Shown: positions 14,978 through 22,217 of the stretch, piece after piece
How the letters are laid out: the number at the start of each line of letters is the position of its first letter
Position numbering within the stretch: the stretch's first letter is position 1
From: F23-B02 sp045599385
Lineage (GTDB): Bacteria > Bacillota > Clostridia > Oscillospirales > Oscillospiraceae
Assembly (NCBI GenBank): GCA_045599385.1
Contig: JAZRVW010000040.1
Span: forward strand, 1-43,236
DNA: 43,236 bases
Direction of reading: 5' to 3'
The notes under the pieces: model-generated
The model's input: only the letters and a program-made list of their open reading frames with translations
Databases searched by the model: none
Told to the model about the DNA's origin: nothing
Program-made: the position numbers and the translations under genes

Positions 14978-16357
14978 ATGAACGATTTGATGAAAAACGA
15001 AATATACGAAGCCGAAATAACGGGCTATTCCTCCGACGGAAGCGGTGTCTGCAGAATAAACGGACGGGCCGTGTTTGTCCCGCGGACGATTGTCGGCGAA
15101 AAGTGGCGGGTGAAGATAGTCAAGGTCACGGCTGCTGCCGTCTACGGCAGAGCGGAGGAGGCGATTTCTCTCTCTCCCGAGCGCCGTGAGCCCGAATGTG
15201 AAAGCTACCTCCGCTGCGGAGGCTGTGCCTTGTGGCACATGAGCTACGAGGAGGAAAAACGCTTCAAGCTCGGCAAACTCAACGATGCCCTGAAGCACAT
15301 CGGTCATCAGACGGTGCAGGCGGAGGAGATAATCGGCAGCGACAATGTTATTCATTACCGCAATAAAGGCATCTATGCCGTGCAAAATGTTTCGGGTGAG
15401 ATAAAAAGCGGCTTTTTCGCACCACGCACCCATGAGCTTGTGCCCGTGGAAAGCTGCCTCATTCAGAAGGCGCTTTCGGATAAGGTCGCCGCTGCGGTGA
15501 CGGAGTTTATGCGGGAAAACGGCATTCCCGCCTATGACGAAAAAACACGCAGGGGAGCCGTGCGCCACGTGTATGTGAGATGCGCGGTGAACACCTCCGA
15601 TGCCGTTGCCTGCATCGTTTCCGCAAAGGGCTTCGGCGAGCACACTTCTGCGTTTACGGAGTATCTCAGAGAACAATGCCCCGAGCTAACGGGCATTGTT
15701 CTGAACATAAACAAGACCGCGGGAAACACGGTGCTTTCGGGCGATTATTATACCCTTTGGGGAAGCGAAAATATCCGGGACAGTCTGGGCGGCATCGAGT
15801 ACGAAATATCGCCTCAGGCGTTTTATCAGATAAATCCTCCCCAGGCGGAAAAGCTCTATGCACGCGCCGTGGAATATGCCGCGGCTCACGGCGGCACGGT
15901 GCTGGATATGTACTGCGGAGCAGGCACCATAAGCCTTTATCTTGCAAGGCATGCCGACAAGGTAATCGGCGCGGAGATAATTCCCGAGGCCATTGAAAAC
16001 GCGAAGAAAAACGCCCTGCGAAATGGAATAACGAACGCGGAGTTTATCTGCGCGGACGCGTCAGCGGCGGCGGAAAAGCTTCTTACCGGGGGCATACGGC
16101 CTGAGGCCGTTGTGGTTGACCCGCCGAGAAAGGGCATGGACGAAGCGGCGATAAAGGCAATCTGCGGCATGAATCCCCAGCGCATCGCTTACGTTTCCTG
16201 CAACCCCGCAACGCTTGCAAGGGATATAACCGTTTTCAATGAGTGCGGCTATGAGCTGAAAAAAGCCACCGCCGTGGATATGTTCCCGAGAACACCCCAT
16301 GTGGAAGCGGTGGTTTTGCTGTCTCGGGTTTTGGGTGAAACTACAGGACTATTGTAA
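14978..16357 (+). CDS. rlmCD: 23S rRNA (uracil-5-)-methyltransferase, RlmCD/RumA family
   Basis: Methylates C5 of one or two 23S rRNA uridines using S-adenosylmethionine. The 459-residue protein has a TRAM RNA-binding domain (residues ~5-60), four iron-sulfur cysteines (Cys74, Cys80, Cys83, Cys160), the SAM loop DMYCGAGTISLYL, VDPPRKGMD, and the catalytic Cys408 in YVSCNPATLARD. It is placed with Firmicutes RlmCD; whether it makes one or both marks is not readable. Start: ATG 14978 or 14990. Neither has a Shine-Dalgarno site, and the promoter suggests a leaderless message. The C-terminal VDMFPR..PHVEAVVLLSR codons recur in degraded form three times downstream, each after a single gene. Confidence 0.93.
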   Translation: MNDLMKNEIYEAEITGYSSDGSGVCRINGRAVFVPRTIVGEKWRVKIVKVTAAAVYGRAEEAISLSPERREPECESYLRCGGCALWHMSYEEEKRFKLGKLNDALKHIGHQTVQAEEIIGSDNVIHYRNKGIYAVQNVSGEIKSGFFAPRTHELVPVESCLIQKALSDKVAAAVTEFMRENGIPAYDEKTRRGAVRHVYVRCAVNTSDAVACIVSAKGFGEHTSAFTEYLREQCPELTGIVLNINKTAGNTVLSGDYYTLWGSENIRDSLGGIEYEISPQAFYQINPPQAEKLYARAVEYAAAHGGTVLDMYCGAGTISLYLARHADKVIGAEIIPEAIENAKKNALRNGITNAEFICADASAAAEKLLTGGIRPEAVVVDPPRKGMDEAAIKAICGMNPQRIAYVSCNPATLARDITVFNECGYELKKATAVDMFPRTPHVEAVVLLSRVLGETTGLL

Positions 16358-16388
16358 CAGCGGCAAATTCTGATTAGGGATAATAAAA

Positions 16389-17063
16389 ATGAACTTTAGA
16401 GATGAATTATTTGCATTACAAGATGTTTCATATGGCGATTTTCAGGCGAAATTAACTCCGGGCATTCCCAGAGAGTTGTTTGTTGGGGTCAGAGTTCCGG
16501 AAGTCAGAAAGCTTGCAAAGAGATTGGCAAAAGAGCCTGAGGCCGCTGAGTTCCTGAACGATCTTCCCCATAAATACTATGATGAGAATATGCTTCACGG
16601 GTTGCTTATTTCTGAAATAAAGGACTATGATACATGTATAGCTGCTGTCGATAAATTCTTGCCATATGTAGATAATTGGGCCGTTTGCGATATCATGTCG
16701 CCAAAGGTTTTTAAGAGGAATAAAACCGCTCTTCTGGAAAAGATAAAAGAATGGTCTGCATCGGAAAAGACATATACCTGCCGCTTTGGTATCGAGATGT
16801 TAATGTCGCATTTTCTTGATGCTGATTTTAAGACGGAGTATCTGGATATACCGTGCTCTGTTCATAGTGACGAGTATTATGTCCAAATGATGAGTGCATG
16901 GTTCTTTGCTACTGCTTTGGCAAAACAGTGGGATGAAACCGTGAAATACATTGAAGATAATCGATTAGACACATGGGTCCACAATAAAACAATACAGAAG
17001 GCCCGTGAAAGCTTCCGCATTACACCAGAACAAAAGGAGTATTTAAAGACACTGAAACGATAA
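16389..17063 (+). CDS. DNA alkylation repair protein (AlkD-like HEAT-repeat glycosylase)
   Basis: A 224-residue all-helical protein of the AlkD/COG4912 family, recognised by GVRVPEVRKLAKRL near residue 35, LPYVDNWAVCDIMSPK near 90 and TWVHNKTIQKARES near the C-terminus. AlkD enzymes remove bulky or positively charged alkylated bases such as N3/N7-alkylpurines without base flipping; the small type seen here is assigned by similarity. The coding sequence is clearly richer in A and T than rlmCD next door, suggesting transfer. It lies 31 bases after the rlmCD stop with a weak AGGG site and no obvious promoter, so it may rely on rlmCD transcription. First cargo of the putative cassette array. Confidence 0.87.
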   Translation: MNFRDELFALQDVSYGDFQAKLTPGIPRELFVGVRVPEVRKLAKRLAKEPEAAEFLNDLPHKYYDENMLHGLLISEIKDYDTCIAAVDKFLPYVDNWAVCDIMSPKVFKRNKTALLEKIKEWSASEKTYTCRFGIEMLMSHFLDADFKTEYLDIPCSVHSDEYYVQMMSAWFFATALAKQWDETVKYIEDNRLDTWVHNKTIQKARESFRITPEQKEYLKTLKR

Positions 17064-17084
17064 CATATTCCAGCTTGTTGGGAC

Positions 17085-17192
17085 GATATGTTCCCGTGTG
17101 CTGTGGGGGTAGATTTGTTTCCGCGTTGTGCGTGTATTCACGGCATTGTATCGACCCATGTGGAAGCTGTGGTGCTTTTGATAAAAAGCTAA
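17085..17192 (+). pseudogene. Remnant of rlmCD 3' end (copy R1)
   Basis: GATATGTTCCCG (17085-17096) is identical to 16277-16288 of rlmCD. A second version in frame reads VDLFPR (17109-17126), followed after a nine-codon insertion by THVEAVVLLIKS and a stop at 17190-17192, against VDMFPRTPHVEAVVLLSR in the intact gene. It has no start codon of its own and is not a gene. Confidence 0.75.
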
Positions 17193-17242
17193 AAACCGAA
17201 AATGCGGAAACTGAGCAAAAACAAAAGATGTGAGAGCATAAT

Positions 17243-17770
17243 ATGACACCGAAATATATTTTAATTCAGCTCATAGGATTTTTGGGTACTGCACTGTATT
17301 TAGCGTCATTTCAGTGCAGGGAAAACAAAAATCTTTTCCGTATGCAGCTGTTTTCCTATGTGTTTTATACACTGCATATGCTGCTGCTTGGTGCCATAAC
17401 AGGCGGCATCAGCTATATGATAAACTGCCTGCGCTCGTTCTGCCTTTCAAGCAAATGGAAATTCGGAAAAAGCAACAGTATGTGCGCGGTGCTTTGCCTC
17501 TTGCAGCTCGCAGCCTTGTGGATAACATGGGGTGGCTGGATATCGCTCCTGCCCGTGATCGCAAATATAGCATCCACTGTCGGAGGCTACACGAAAAACC
17601 CAAAAAAGATTCGTATTGCCGGTATATTTATCAACTCGCCCCTGTGCATCGTCTATGACGTTATTGTCGGCTCCTGGGCGGGCATCCTCGATGAAATAAT
17701 CGGCGAAGCATCGATGATAATCTCCGTCGTCCGCTATGGCTGGAACGAGCTCGATAAGATTGAGGAATAG
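17243..17770 (+). CDS. YgjV-family inner-membrane protein
   Basis: A 175-residue membrane protein with about five to six helices, of the Imp-YgjV family: QLIGFLGTALYLASFQCRE at the N-terminus, SYVFYTLHMLLLGAITGG and NCLRSF in the middle, INSPLCIVYDVIVGSWAGILDE late. The family has no known function. GAGAG precedes the ATG. Second cargo of the putative cassette array; it has rlmCD-tail remnants on both sides and no clear promoter or terminator. Confidence 0.82.
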   Translation: MTPKYILIQLIGFLGTALYLASFQCRENKNLFRMQLFSYVFYTLHMLLLGAITGGISYMINCLRSFCLSSKWKFGKSNSMCAVLCLLQLAALWITWGGWISLLPVIANIASTVGGYTKNPKKIRIAGIFINSPLCIVYDVIVGSWAGILDEIIGEASMIISVVRYGWNELDKIEE

Positions 17771-17837
17771 CCCTCCCGTGCAGAATGCCGGCTTCGCATT
17801 AGGCATAGAAGAAGCGGATATTCATAACCTACACGGA

Positions 17838-17939
17838 AACCGTCGACGTTTTCGGCTTACTGACGATATCCATAGCGGTGTCTTGGTGCATGTGGAAGCG
17901 GTAGTGCTGATGTCCCGCGACATAAATATGAAATGTTAA
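17838..17939 (+). pseudogene. Remnant of rlmCD 3' end (copy R2)
   Basis: GTCGACGTTTTC (VDVF, from 17841) and, in a shifted frame, HVEAVVLMSR starting at 17889 and ending at a stop at 17937-17939. CATGTGGAAGCGG (17889-17901) is identical to 16298-16310 of rlmCD. An ORF from 17736 that covers it starts inside the YgjV gene and is not a real gene. Confidence 0.65.
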
Positions 17940-18023
17940 TATGCATTGCTTGCGGCAACTGCAGGAAGAATGATATTGTTTGTGGTGCCGGCGACAACAT
18001 TTCATTAAAAGGAGCAATTTCAC

Positions 18024-18746
18024 ATGTTGGGAGACAACATTAAAGCATTAAGAAAACAAAAGGGGTTCACTCAGGAGGAATTCGCAAAAAGATTAAATGT
18101 GGTGCGACAGACTGTGTCAAAGTGGGAAAAAGGCTTGTCTGTACCTGATGCTCAGACCGTAAACCGAATGGCTGAGGAATTAGATGTTTCCGTTCAGGAA
18201 ATTCTCGGAGCGGAACTCAAAGAAGAGAATAACAAGAACGAGATTGCCGAACAGCTGGCAAGAATAAACGAATACCTGGCTGTAAGAAACTATAAATCCG
18301 TTCGCAGATGGAAAACAGCAAGTATTATCTTAGCTTTGCTGCTGGCTGTTTCACTTGCCGCTTTGCTGTTTTTTAAGATTTCGGGACAGCGGAATATGAC
18401 GGACGATTCCGACAATGCAATTCCGGATACCGTATCGGCAAACAGCATTAATGTAGATGTTAACAAAAGCAAGATATCCTTCTGCCCGAGTATCGCGAAA
18501 AGCGATTATACCTATACAATTGTTTATATGTCCGAAGATTTCAATTACATGGACGCAATCAGGCAGACTGCTGTATATGAGAATGGGGTATGCACCGCGG
18601 CAATACCGGCTGAGGTGAAAAATACCGGTAAATACAGCGTTTCGCTGATAGTCGGGTTTGGCGCGGAAGAAAGAACCGTTCAGATGCTTTCTGATTTCAT
18701 CATTGAAGGAAACAACGTAAGCTATACAATAGTTGCAGAGCGGTAG
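18024..18746 (+). CDS. XRE-type regulator with a membrane anchor and external domain
   Basis: Residues 1-65 are a Cro/C1 helix-turn-helix (LRKQKGFTQEEFAKRL, VVRQTVSKWEKG). A linker leads to one transmembrane helix (about residues 93-115) and a ~120-residue outer domain with no recognised fold. This design, DNA binding inside and a sensing part outside, is common in Firmicutes, though signalling is rarely studied. AAAAGGAG at proper spacing fixes the start. Codon use is more AT-rich than the flanking core genes. Third cargo of the putative cassette array. Targets unknown. Confidence 0.82.
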   Translation: MLGDNIKALRKQKGFTQEEFAKRLNVVRQTVSKWEKGLSVPDAQTVNRMAEELDVSVQEILGAELKEENNKNEIAEQLARINEYLAVRNYKSVRRWKTASIILALLLAVSLAALLFFKISGQRNMTDDSDNAIPDTVSANSINVDVNKSKISFCPSIAKSDYTYTIVYMSEDFNYMDAIRQTAVYENGVCTAAIPAEVKNTGKYSVSLIVGFGAEERTVQMLSDFIIEGNNVSYTIVAER

Positions 18747-18783
18747 AGACTTCGGACGCAGGGACAAATGCGGCAATAAGAAG

Positions 18784-18828
18784 GACTTGATTTCCATCGG
18801 CTCAACCCATGTGGAAGCGGCTTTATAG
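18784..18828 (+). pseudogene. Remnant of rlmCD 3' end (copy R3)
   Basis: In frame it reads DLISIGSTHVEAAL then stop (18826-18828). CATGTGGAAGCGG at 18808-18820 matches rlmCD 16298-16310, and STHVEA matches copy R1. The most decayed copy, as expected for the oldest. Confidence 0.55.
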
Positions 18829-18891
18829 AAAAACTGAAATAATAATTTACCGGCACGGCTGTGCCGCTGAACAGAGATTGGAGAGAATGAT

Positions 18892-19143
18892 ATGAGCGAA
18901 ATAAGTGCCGCAGAACTGAAGAAACGCTTTAAAAAGCTTGCCTCAGACTGCTTTGAAATTTCAACGCTTGCCTGCACGGTTACATATTTCCTTTTCCACT
19001 ATGTGACCTGCGACGGCATCACAAAGGTAAAGCAGGAGAAAGCGGGAAAGCCTTTGCTTACGGCGCTCTTCGGAAACCTCGGAGTTGCAATGTTTTCCGC
19101 GGGAATAATCAGCCTGCTGATTCCCGCAACGGTGCTGGAATAA
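18892..19143 (+). CDS. Small two-helix membrane protein, unknown
   Basis: An 83-residue protein: a charged N-terminus (AAELKKRFKKL), a hydrophobic helix around STLACTVTYFLFHYV, a polar loop (CDGITKVKQEKAG) and a second helix GVAMFSAGIISLLI. No family is recognised. GGAGAG precedes the ATG. It is 15 bases before the GNAT gene and probably heads the five-gene operon ending with the mannosyltransferase. GC content returns to that of the core genome here. Confidence 0.65.
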   Translation: MSEISAAELKKRFKKLASDCFEISTLACTVTYFLFHYVTCDGITKVKQEKAGKPLLTALFGNLGVAMFSAGIISLLIPATVLE

Positions 19144-19158
19144 AGGGAGTGCCGACTT

Positions 19159-19683
19159 ATGATTATCCGTAAAGCAAACTGCGAAAAAGACGTAATAGCC
19201 GCGGCGGAGATTTATAATGAAATCCACACCGAAGAGGAAGCGGGCAGAGTGACAACGGGCTGGCAGAGAGCGATTTACCCCACAATCGCAGATGCCCGTT
19301 CCTCGCTTGAAAAGGGCGAGCTTTTCGTCATGGCCGAGGGAAACGAAATCGTTGCCTCCGCACGCATTAATCGCGAGCAGGTGGACGTTTATGCCCTTGC
19401 GGACTGGAGCGTTGACGCACCCGATGACGAGGTGATGGTGCTGCACACCCTCACCGTAAGTCCGCGCCATGCACGGAAGGGCTATGCAAAAAAATTCCTG
19501 AGCTTTTATGAGGCCTATGCGCTTCAGAACGGCTGCCGATATCTCCGCATCGACACAAACGAGCGCAATGAGAGAGCCCGCGAAATGTACAGAAAGCAGG
19601 GCTACACCGAGGTGGGAGTTGTCCCCTGCGTGTTCAACGGAATAAGCGGAGTTAACCTTGTATGTCTGGAGAAAACGCTGTGA
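19159..19683 (+). CDS. GNAT-family N-acetyltransferase
   Basis: A 174-residue GNAT protein with strand LHTLTVSP, acetyl-CoA loop RHARKGYAKK and the DTNERNERAREMYRKQGY end seen in amino-acid-type acetyltransferases. Substrate unknown. GGGAG precedes the start. Its stop codon overlaps the GTG start of the next gene, so the two are coupled. Confidence 0.87.
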   Translation: MIIRKANCEKDVIAAAEIYNEIHTEEEAGRVTTGWQRAIYPTIADARSSLEKGELFVMAEGNEIVASARINREQVDVYALADWSVDAPDDEVMVLHTLTVSPRHARKGYAKKFLSFYEAYALQNGCRYLRIDTNERNERAREMYRKQGYTEVGVVPCVFNGISGVNLVCLEKTL

Positions 19684-19982
19684 AAAAGGTTAGAATAACA
19701 GTAATGCGCATGGCGCGTTATGATGATTTGATTGAAAAATACGAAAACCCCATTGAGCATGCCTGCGATATGCAGGAGGGAAAAACCTTTGTCTGCGAGG
19801 GCTGGCAGAAGCCCGAGGGCTTCTGTGACAGCGCATGGGACAGCGTTTCGCCCTTTGTCATGGCCCTTGCCCACGGCGGAGAGGATTTCTATGACGGCTG
19901 GATGAAGAACAAAAAATCCGCCATGATTTCCTGCAATGACGGCTTTCGTCCCGTAAGCTTTCTTCTTGAAACGGAGGAATGA
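19680..19982 (+). CDS. TIGR04076 family protein
   Basis: A 100-residue cytosolic protein with the family pattern: VRITVMRMARYDDLIEKY, the CDMQEGKTFVCEG cysteines, KPEGFCDSAWDSV and LAHGGEDFYDGW. The conserved cysteines suggest metal or redox binding, but no function is known. The start is GTG at 19680 within GTGA, overlapping the GNAT stop, with GGAG eight bases upstream; an ATG at 19662 lies deeper in the GNAT gene and has no site. Confidence 0.75.
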   Translation: MKKVRITVMRMARYDDLIEKYENPIEHACDMQEGKTFVCEGWQKPEGFCDSAWDSVSPFVMALAHGGEDFYDGWMKNKKSAMISCNDGFRPVSFLLETEE

Positions 19983-19984
19983 AC

Positions 19985-20413
19985 GTGAACTACAATCTTG
20001 AAAGATTCAAATCCGCACAGCGCGGAAGCTACAGCGAGGCTCTTGCGGAAATGCGCCGCGGCCGTAAAAACGGGCATTGGATGTGGTACATTTTTCCGCA
20101 GATTTCGGGCCTCGGCATGAGCGCCACCTCGCTTTACTACGGCATACGGGATATGGGCGAGGCAAAGGCATATATTGCCGATGAGGTTCTCGGCGGGCGC
20201 CTGCTTGAAATTTCCGAAGCCCTGCTTGATATCGAAACCGACAACGCCCGCGAGGTGTTCTGGTTTCCCGATGACCTGAAGCTGCGCTCCTGCATGACGC
20301 TGTTTGCGGCGGCGGCACCCGAGCACGAGGTGTTCAAAAAGGTGCTGGACAAATTCTTCGGCGGCGAGGCCGACGATAAGACGCTTGACATTCTCGGTAT
20401 TGATGAAATCTGA
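19985..20413 (+). CDS. DUF1810 family protein
   Basis: A 142-residue protein with the DUF1810 pattern: LERFKSAQRGSYSEALAEMR, GHWMWYIFPQISGLG, then AREVFWFPDDLKLRSCMTLF and DDKTLDILG. Function unknown; widespread in bacteria. The start is decided by spacing: GGAGG (19973-19977) is only one base from the ATG at 19979 but seven bases from GTG at 19985, so GTG is preferred. Its 3' end overlaps the mannosyltransferase start by 11 bases. Confidence 0.82.
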   Translation: MNYNLERFKSAQRGSYSEALAEMRRGRKNGHWMWYIFPQISGLGMSATSLYYGIRDMGEAKAYIADEVLGGRLLEISEALLDIETDNAREVFWFPDDLKLRSCMTLFAAAAPEHEVFKKVLDKFFGGEADDKTLDILGIDEI

Positions 20414-21707
20414 AACAAGGGAAAAATTAATAAAGGGCGGCGGGCTTGCGATGCTTGCCGCCTTGTTCATAATGTGGTGCGCCCATGAAAAACCCGATAC
20501 TGCGGGCTTTATCGCGGCGCTTGTGTCTGCGTGCCTTTTTGCCGCGGTGTGTCTGCGCTTTGTCCCCGTGTGGCTCAGGTCATGGAGCGGGGAAGAGGGA
20601 AGCCTTTGCACCGCGCAGAAGTGCCGGAAGGGCGAAATGCCGGGGATTTTCATTTCCGTTTTGCTTTGGGACGCGGCACTGATTGCCATTGTGACGGCTG
20701 TGCGTGCGCTGGCAGGAGAAAGCAGCTCCTTTGCCTTCTGGAAATGCACCGACAGCCAGCATTACCTTGCCATTGCGGAGGACTGGTATCTTTCCGAGGG
20801 CAGCATTGACCGCCTCGTGCAGCTTGTTTTTCTGCCGGGCTATCCGCTGCTTGTGCGGCTTTTCAGCATTCCTTCGGGGAATTATCTTCTTGCGGGAATG
20901 CTTGTATCTGCGCTGTGCTTCGCGGGCTCAGCCTGCGTTTTCTATAAGCTTGCGCGGCTTGACACGGAAAGAGAAAAAGCCCTGCGTGCCCTTGTTTTCA
21001 TGTGTATTTTCCCCGGGGCTTTTTTCTTTGCCGCGCCCATGAGCGAAAGCCTTTTTCTGCTTCTGTCGCTTTGCTGCATATATTCCGCACGCAAAGGGAG
21101 ATTTCCGATAGCCTGCGCTTTCGGCGCTCTTGCGGCGTTTACGCGCTCCGTAGGTCTTGCACTCATTGTTCCCGTGCTGTTTGAGCTTGTGTCGCAGAAA
21201 AGAAAATTCAAAGATTATCTGCTGCTGCTTGTTATTCCTGCGGGATTTGCGGCCTACTGCGGCATAAACTATGCCGTGGCGGGCGATGCCTTCAAATTTA
21301 TGGAGTATCAGAGCGAGCACTGGAATCAGAATTTCGGACTTTTCTTCAATACGGCGGCATATCAGACGGATTACGCCATAACAGCCCTCCGCGAAAACCC
21401 GAAGAACTTTTTCGGTCTGTGGCTGCCCAACCTGATGGCTCAGCTTGCGGCGCTTGCGGTTATGTGCGCGGGGGTGAAGAAAATACGCGCGTCGTATTCG
21501 GCATATTTTCTCGCCTATTACTTCGTCGCAATGGGCGCAACATGGCTTCTCAGCGCTCCGAGATATATGCTCGTGATGTTTCCTCTGAGCGCAGTGCTTG
21601 CTGAAATCAGTGAAAAACGCGCATACGAAGTGCTTTCTTATACGCTTTGCCTTGTTTTCGGCTTTGCGTACCTTGTGGCTTTTGCGCTGAGATGGCAGGT
21701 ATGGTGA
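20403..21707 (+). CDS. PIG-V-like membrane mannosyltransferase
   Basis: A 434-residue polytopic protein with ten or more helices. It resembles the PIG-V (Mannosyl_trans2) family: an Asp in the first outer loop in FWKCTDSQHYLAIAEDWY, the FLPGYPLLVRLF turn, and FPGAFFFAAPMSESLFLLLS. In eukaryotes PIG-V adds mannose to GPI; bacterial relatives are thought to use lipid-linked sugars to glycosylate proteins or envelope polymers. Donor and acceptor are unknown. ATG 20403 overlaps the DUF1810 gene; ATG 20451 with AGGGCGG upstream is an alternative. Last gene of the operon. Confidence 0.72.
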   Translation: MKSETREKLIKGGGLAMLAALFIMWCAHEKPDTAGFIAALVSACLFAAVCLRFVPVWLRSWSGEEGSLCTAQKCRKGEMPGIFISVLLWDAALIAIVTAVRALAGESSSFAFWKCTDSQHYLAIAEDWYLSEGSIDRLVQLVFLPGYPLLVRLFSIPSGNYLLAGMLVSALCFAGSACVFYKLARLDTEREKALRALVFMCIFPGAFFFAAPMSESLFLLLSLCCIYSARKGRFPIACAFGALAAFTRSVGLALIVPVLFELVSQKRKFKDYLLLLVIPAGFAAYCGINYAVAGDAFKFMEYQSEHWNQNFGLFFNTAAYQTDYAITALRENPKNFFGLWLPNLMAQLAALAVMCAGVKKIRASYSAYFLAYYFVAMGATWLLSAPRYMLVMFPLSAVLAEISEKRAYEVLSYTLCLVFGFAYLVAFALRWQVW

Positions 21708-21736
21708 AAAAAGTTGCAAATTCGTAAAAATTCTTC

Positions 21737-21765
21737 TTGCCAAGCAAAAAAGTATATGGTATAGT
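21737..21765 (+). promoter_or_regulatory. Promoter of secG
   Basis: TTGCCA (21737-21742), 17-base spacer containing an extended TGG, TATAGT (21760-21765). Confidence 0.65.
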
Positions 21766-21817
21766 TATTGGGCTAATTATTGATTGAATATTATCGAATC
21801 GAAAGGATTGAACATAT

Positions 21818-22045
21818 ATGAAGCTCTTTCTCACTATCCTCCAGCTGCTCTCCGGTCTTGTAGTTACTGTGGTCGTTCTTATGCAGAGCGGTAAGAGCGC
21901 AGGTCTGTCCGGCGCAATCGCAGGCGGCGCTGAAACCTTCCTCTCCAAAGGCAAGGCAAAGACTCTGGACGCAAAGCTTGCAAAGGCAACCAAGTGGGTA
22001 GCACTGGCATTCGTTATTCTCACTATGGTTCTTAACCTTATTTGA
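21818..22045 (+). CDS. secG: Preprotein translocase subunit SecG
   Basis: Small partner of the SecYEG protein-export channel. The 75-residue protein has two membrane helices separated by the conserved loop VVVLMQSGKSAGLSGAIAGG, the family signature, with a Lys-rich second loop (SKGKAKTLDAKL). AAAGGATT lies before the ATG. It is a single gene with its own promoter and terminator. In many Firmicutes secG is next to rnr and smpB; that linkage is absent here. Confidence 0.95.
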   Translation: MKLFLTILQLLSGLVVTVVVLMQSGKSAGLSGAIAGGAETFLSKGKAKTLDAKLAKATKWVALAFVILTMVLNLI

Positions 22046-22056
22046 TTTAAAGAATT

Positions 22057-22087
22057 AATACCGCAGTCAAATGACTGCGGTATTTTT
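22057..22087 (+). terminator. Intrinsic terminator after secG
   Basis: AATACCGCAGTCA / TGACTGCGGTATT with a two-base loop and T run. Confidence 0.92.
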
Positions 22088-22124
22088 TATGCCGTATTCA
22101 CTGTAATTTTACAAATGCATTTTA

Positions 22125-22153
22125 TTGCAATATATACGGTACGGTGATATAAT
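22125..22153 (+). promoter_or_regulatory. Promoter of glmS
   Basis: TTGCAA (22125-22130), 17-base spacer, TATAAT (22148-22153). Confidence 0.75.
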
Positions 22154-22161
22154 TCCAATAT

Positions 22162-22180
22162 TATGGTGCAGTGTACCATA
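22162..22180. promoter_or_regulatory. Palindrome at the glmS start point
   Basis: TATGGT (22162-22167) and ACCATA (22175-22180) with a seven-base centre, right where the transcript should begin; a possible operator or 5' hairpin. Confidence 0.4.
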
Positions 22181-22217
22181 GCCAAAACAGACTTTAATCC
22201 GAAAGGAATTAATAATT

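Larger units (their letters stand above)
16274..18828 (+). mobile_element. Putative array of single-gene cassettes at the rlmCD 3' end
   Basis: After the intact rlmCD 3' end (16274-16357) come three units, each a single gene followed by a decayed copy of that 3' end: AlkD-like gene then remnant 17085-17192; YgjV-like gene then remnant 17838-17939; XRE regulator then remnant 18784-18828. CATGTGGAAGC occurs exactly at 16298, 17157, 17889 and 18808, and GATATGTTCCCG at 16277 and 17085. All genes point the same way as rlmCD. This fits repeated insertion within the last codons of rlmCD, each insert bringing a replacement 3' end plus a cargo gene. No recombinase is encoded here. The 3' end of rumA/rlmCD is an established integration site for streptococcal ICEs. 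Confidence 0.6.

Noticed and set aside
17736..17939. 67-codon ORF after the YgjV gene
   Set aside because: It starts inside the YgjV gene and its only recognisable part is the HVEAVVLMSR tail, better explained as an rlmCD remnant.
22154..22217. glmS ribozyme in the glmS leader
   Set aside because: The leader is too short and lacks the ribozyme core.
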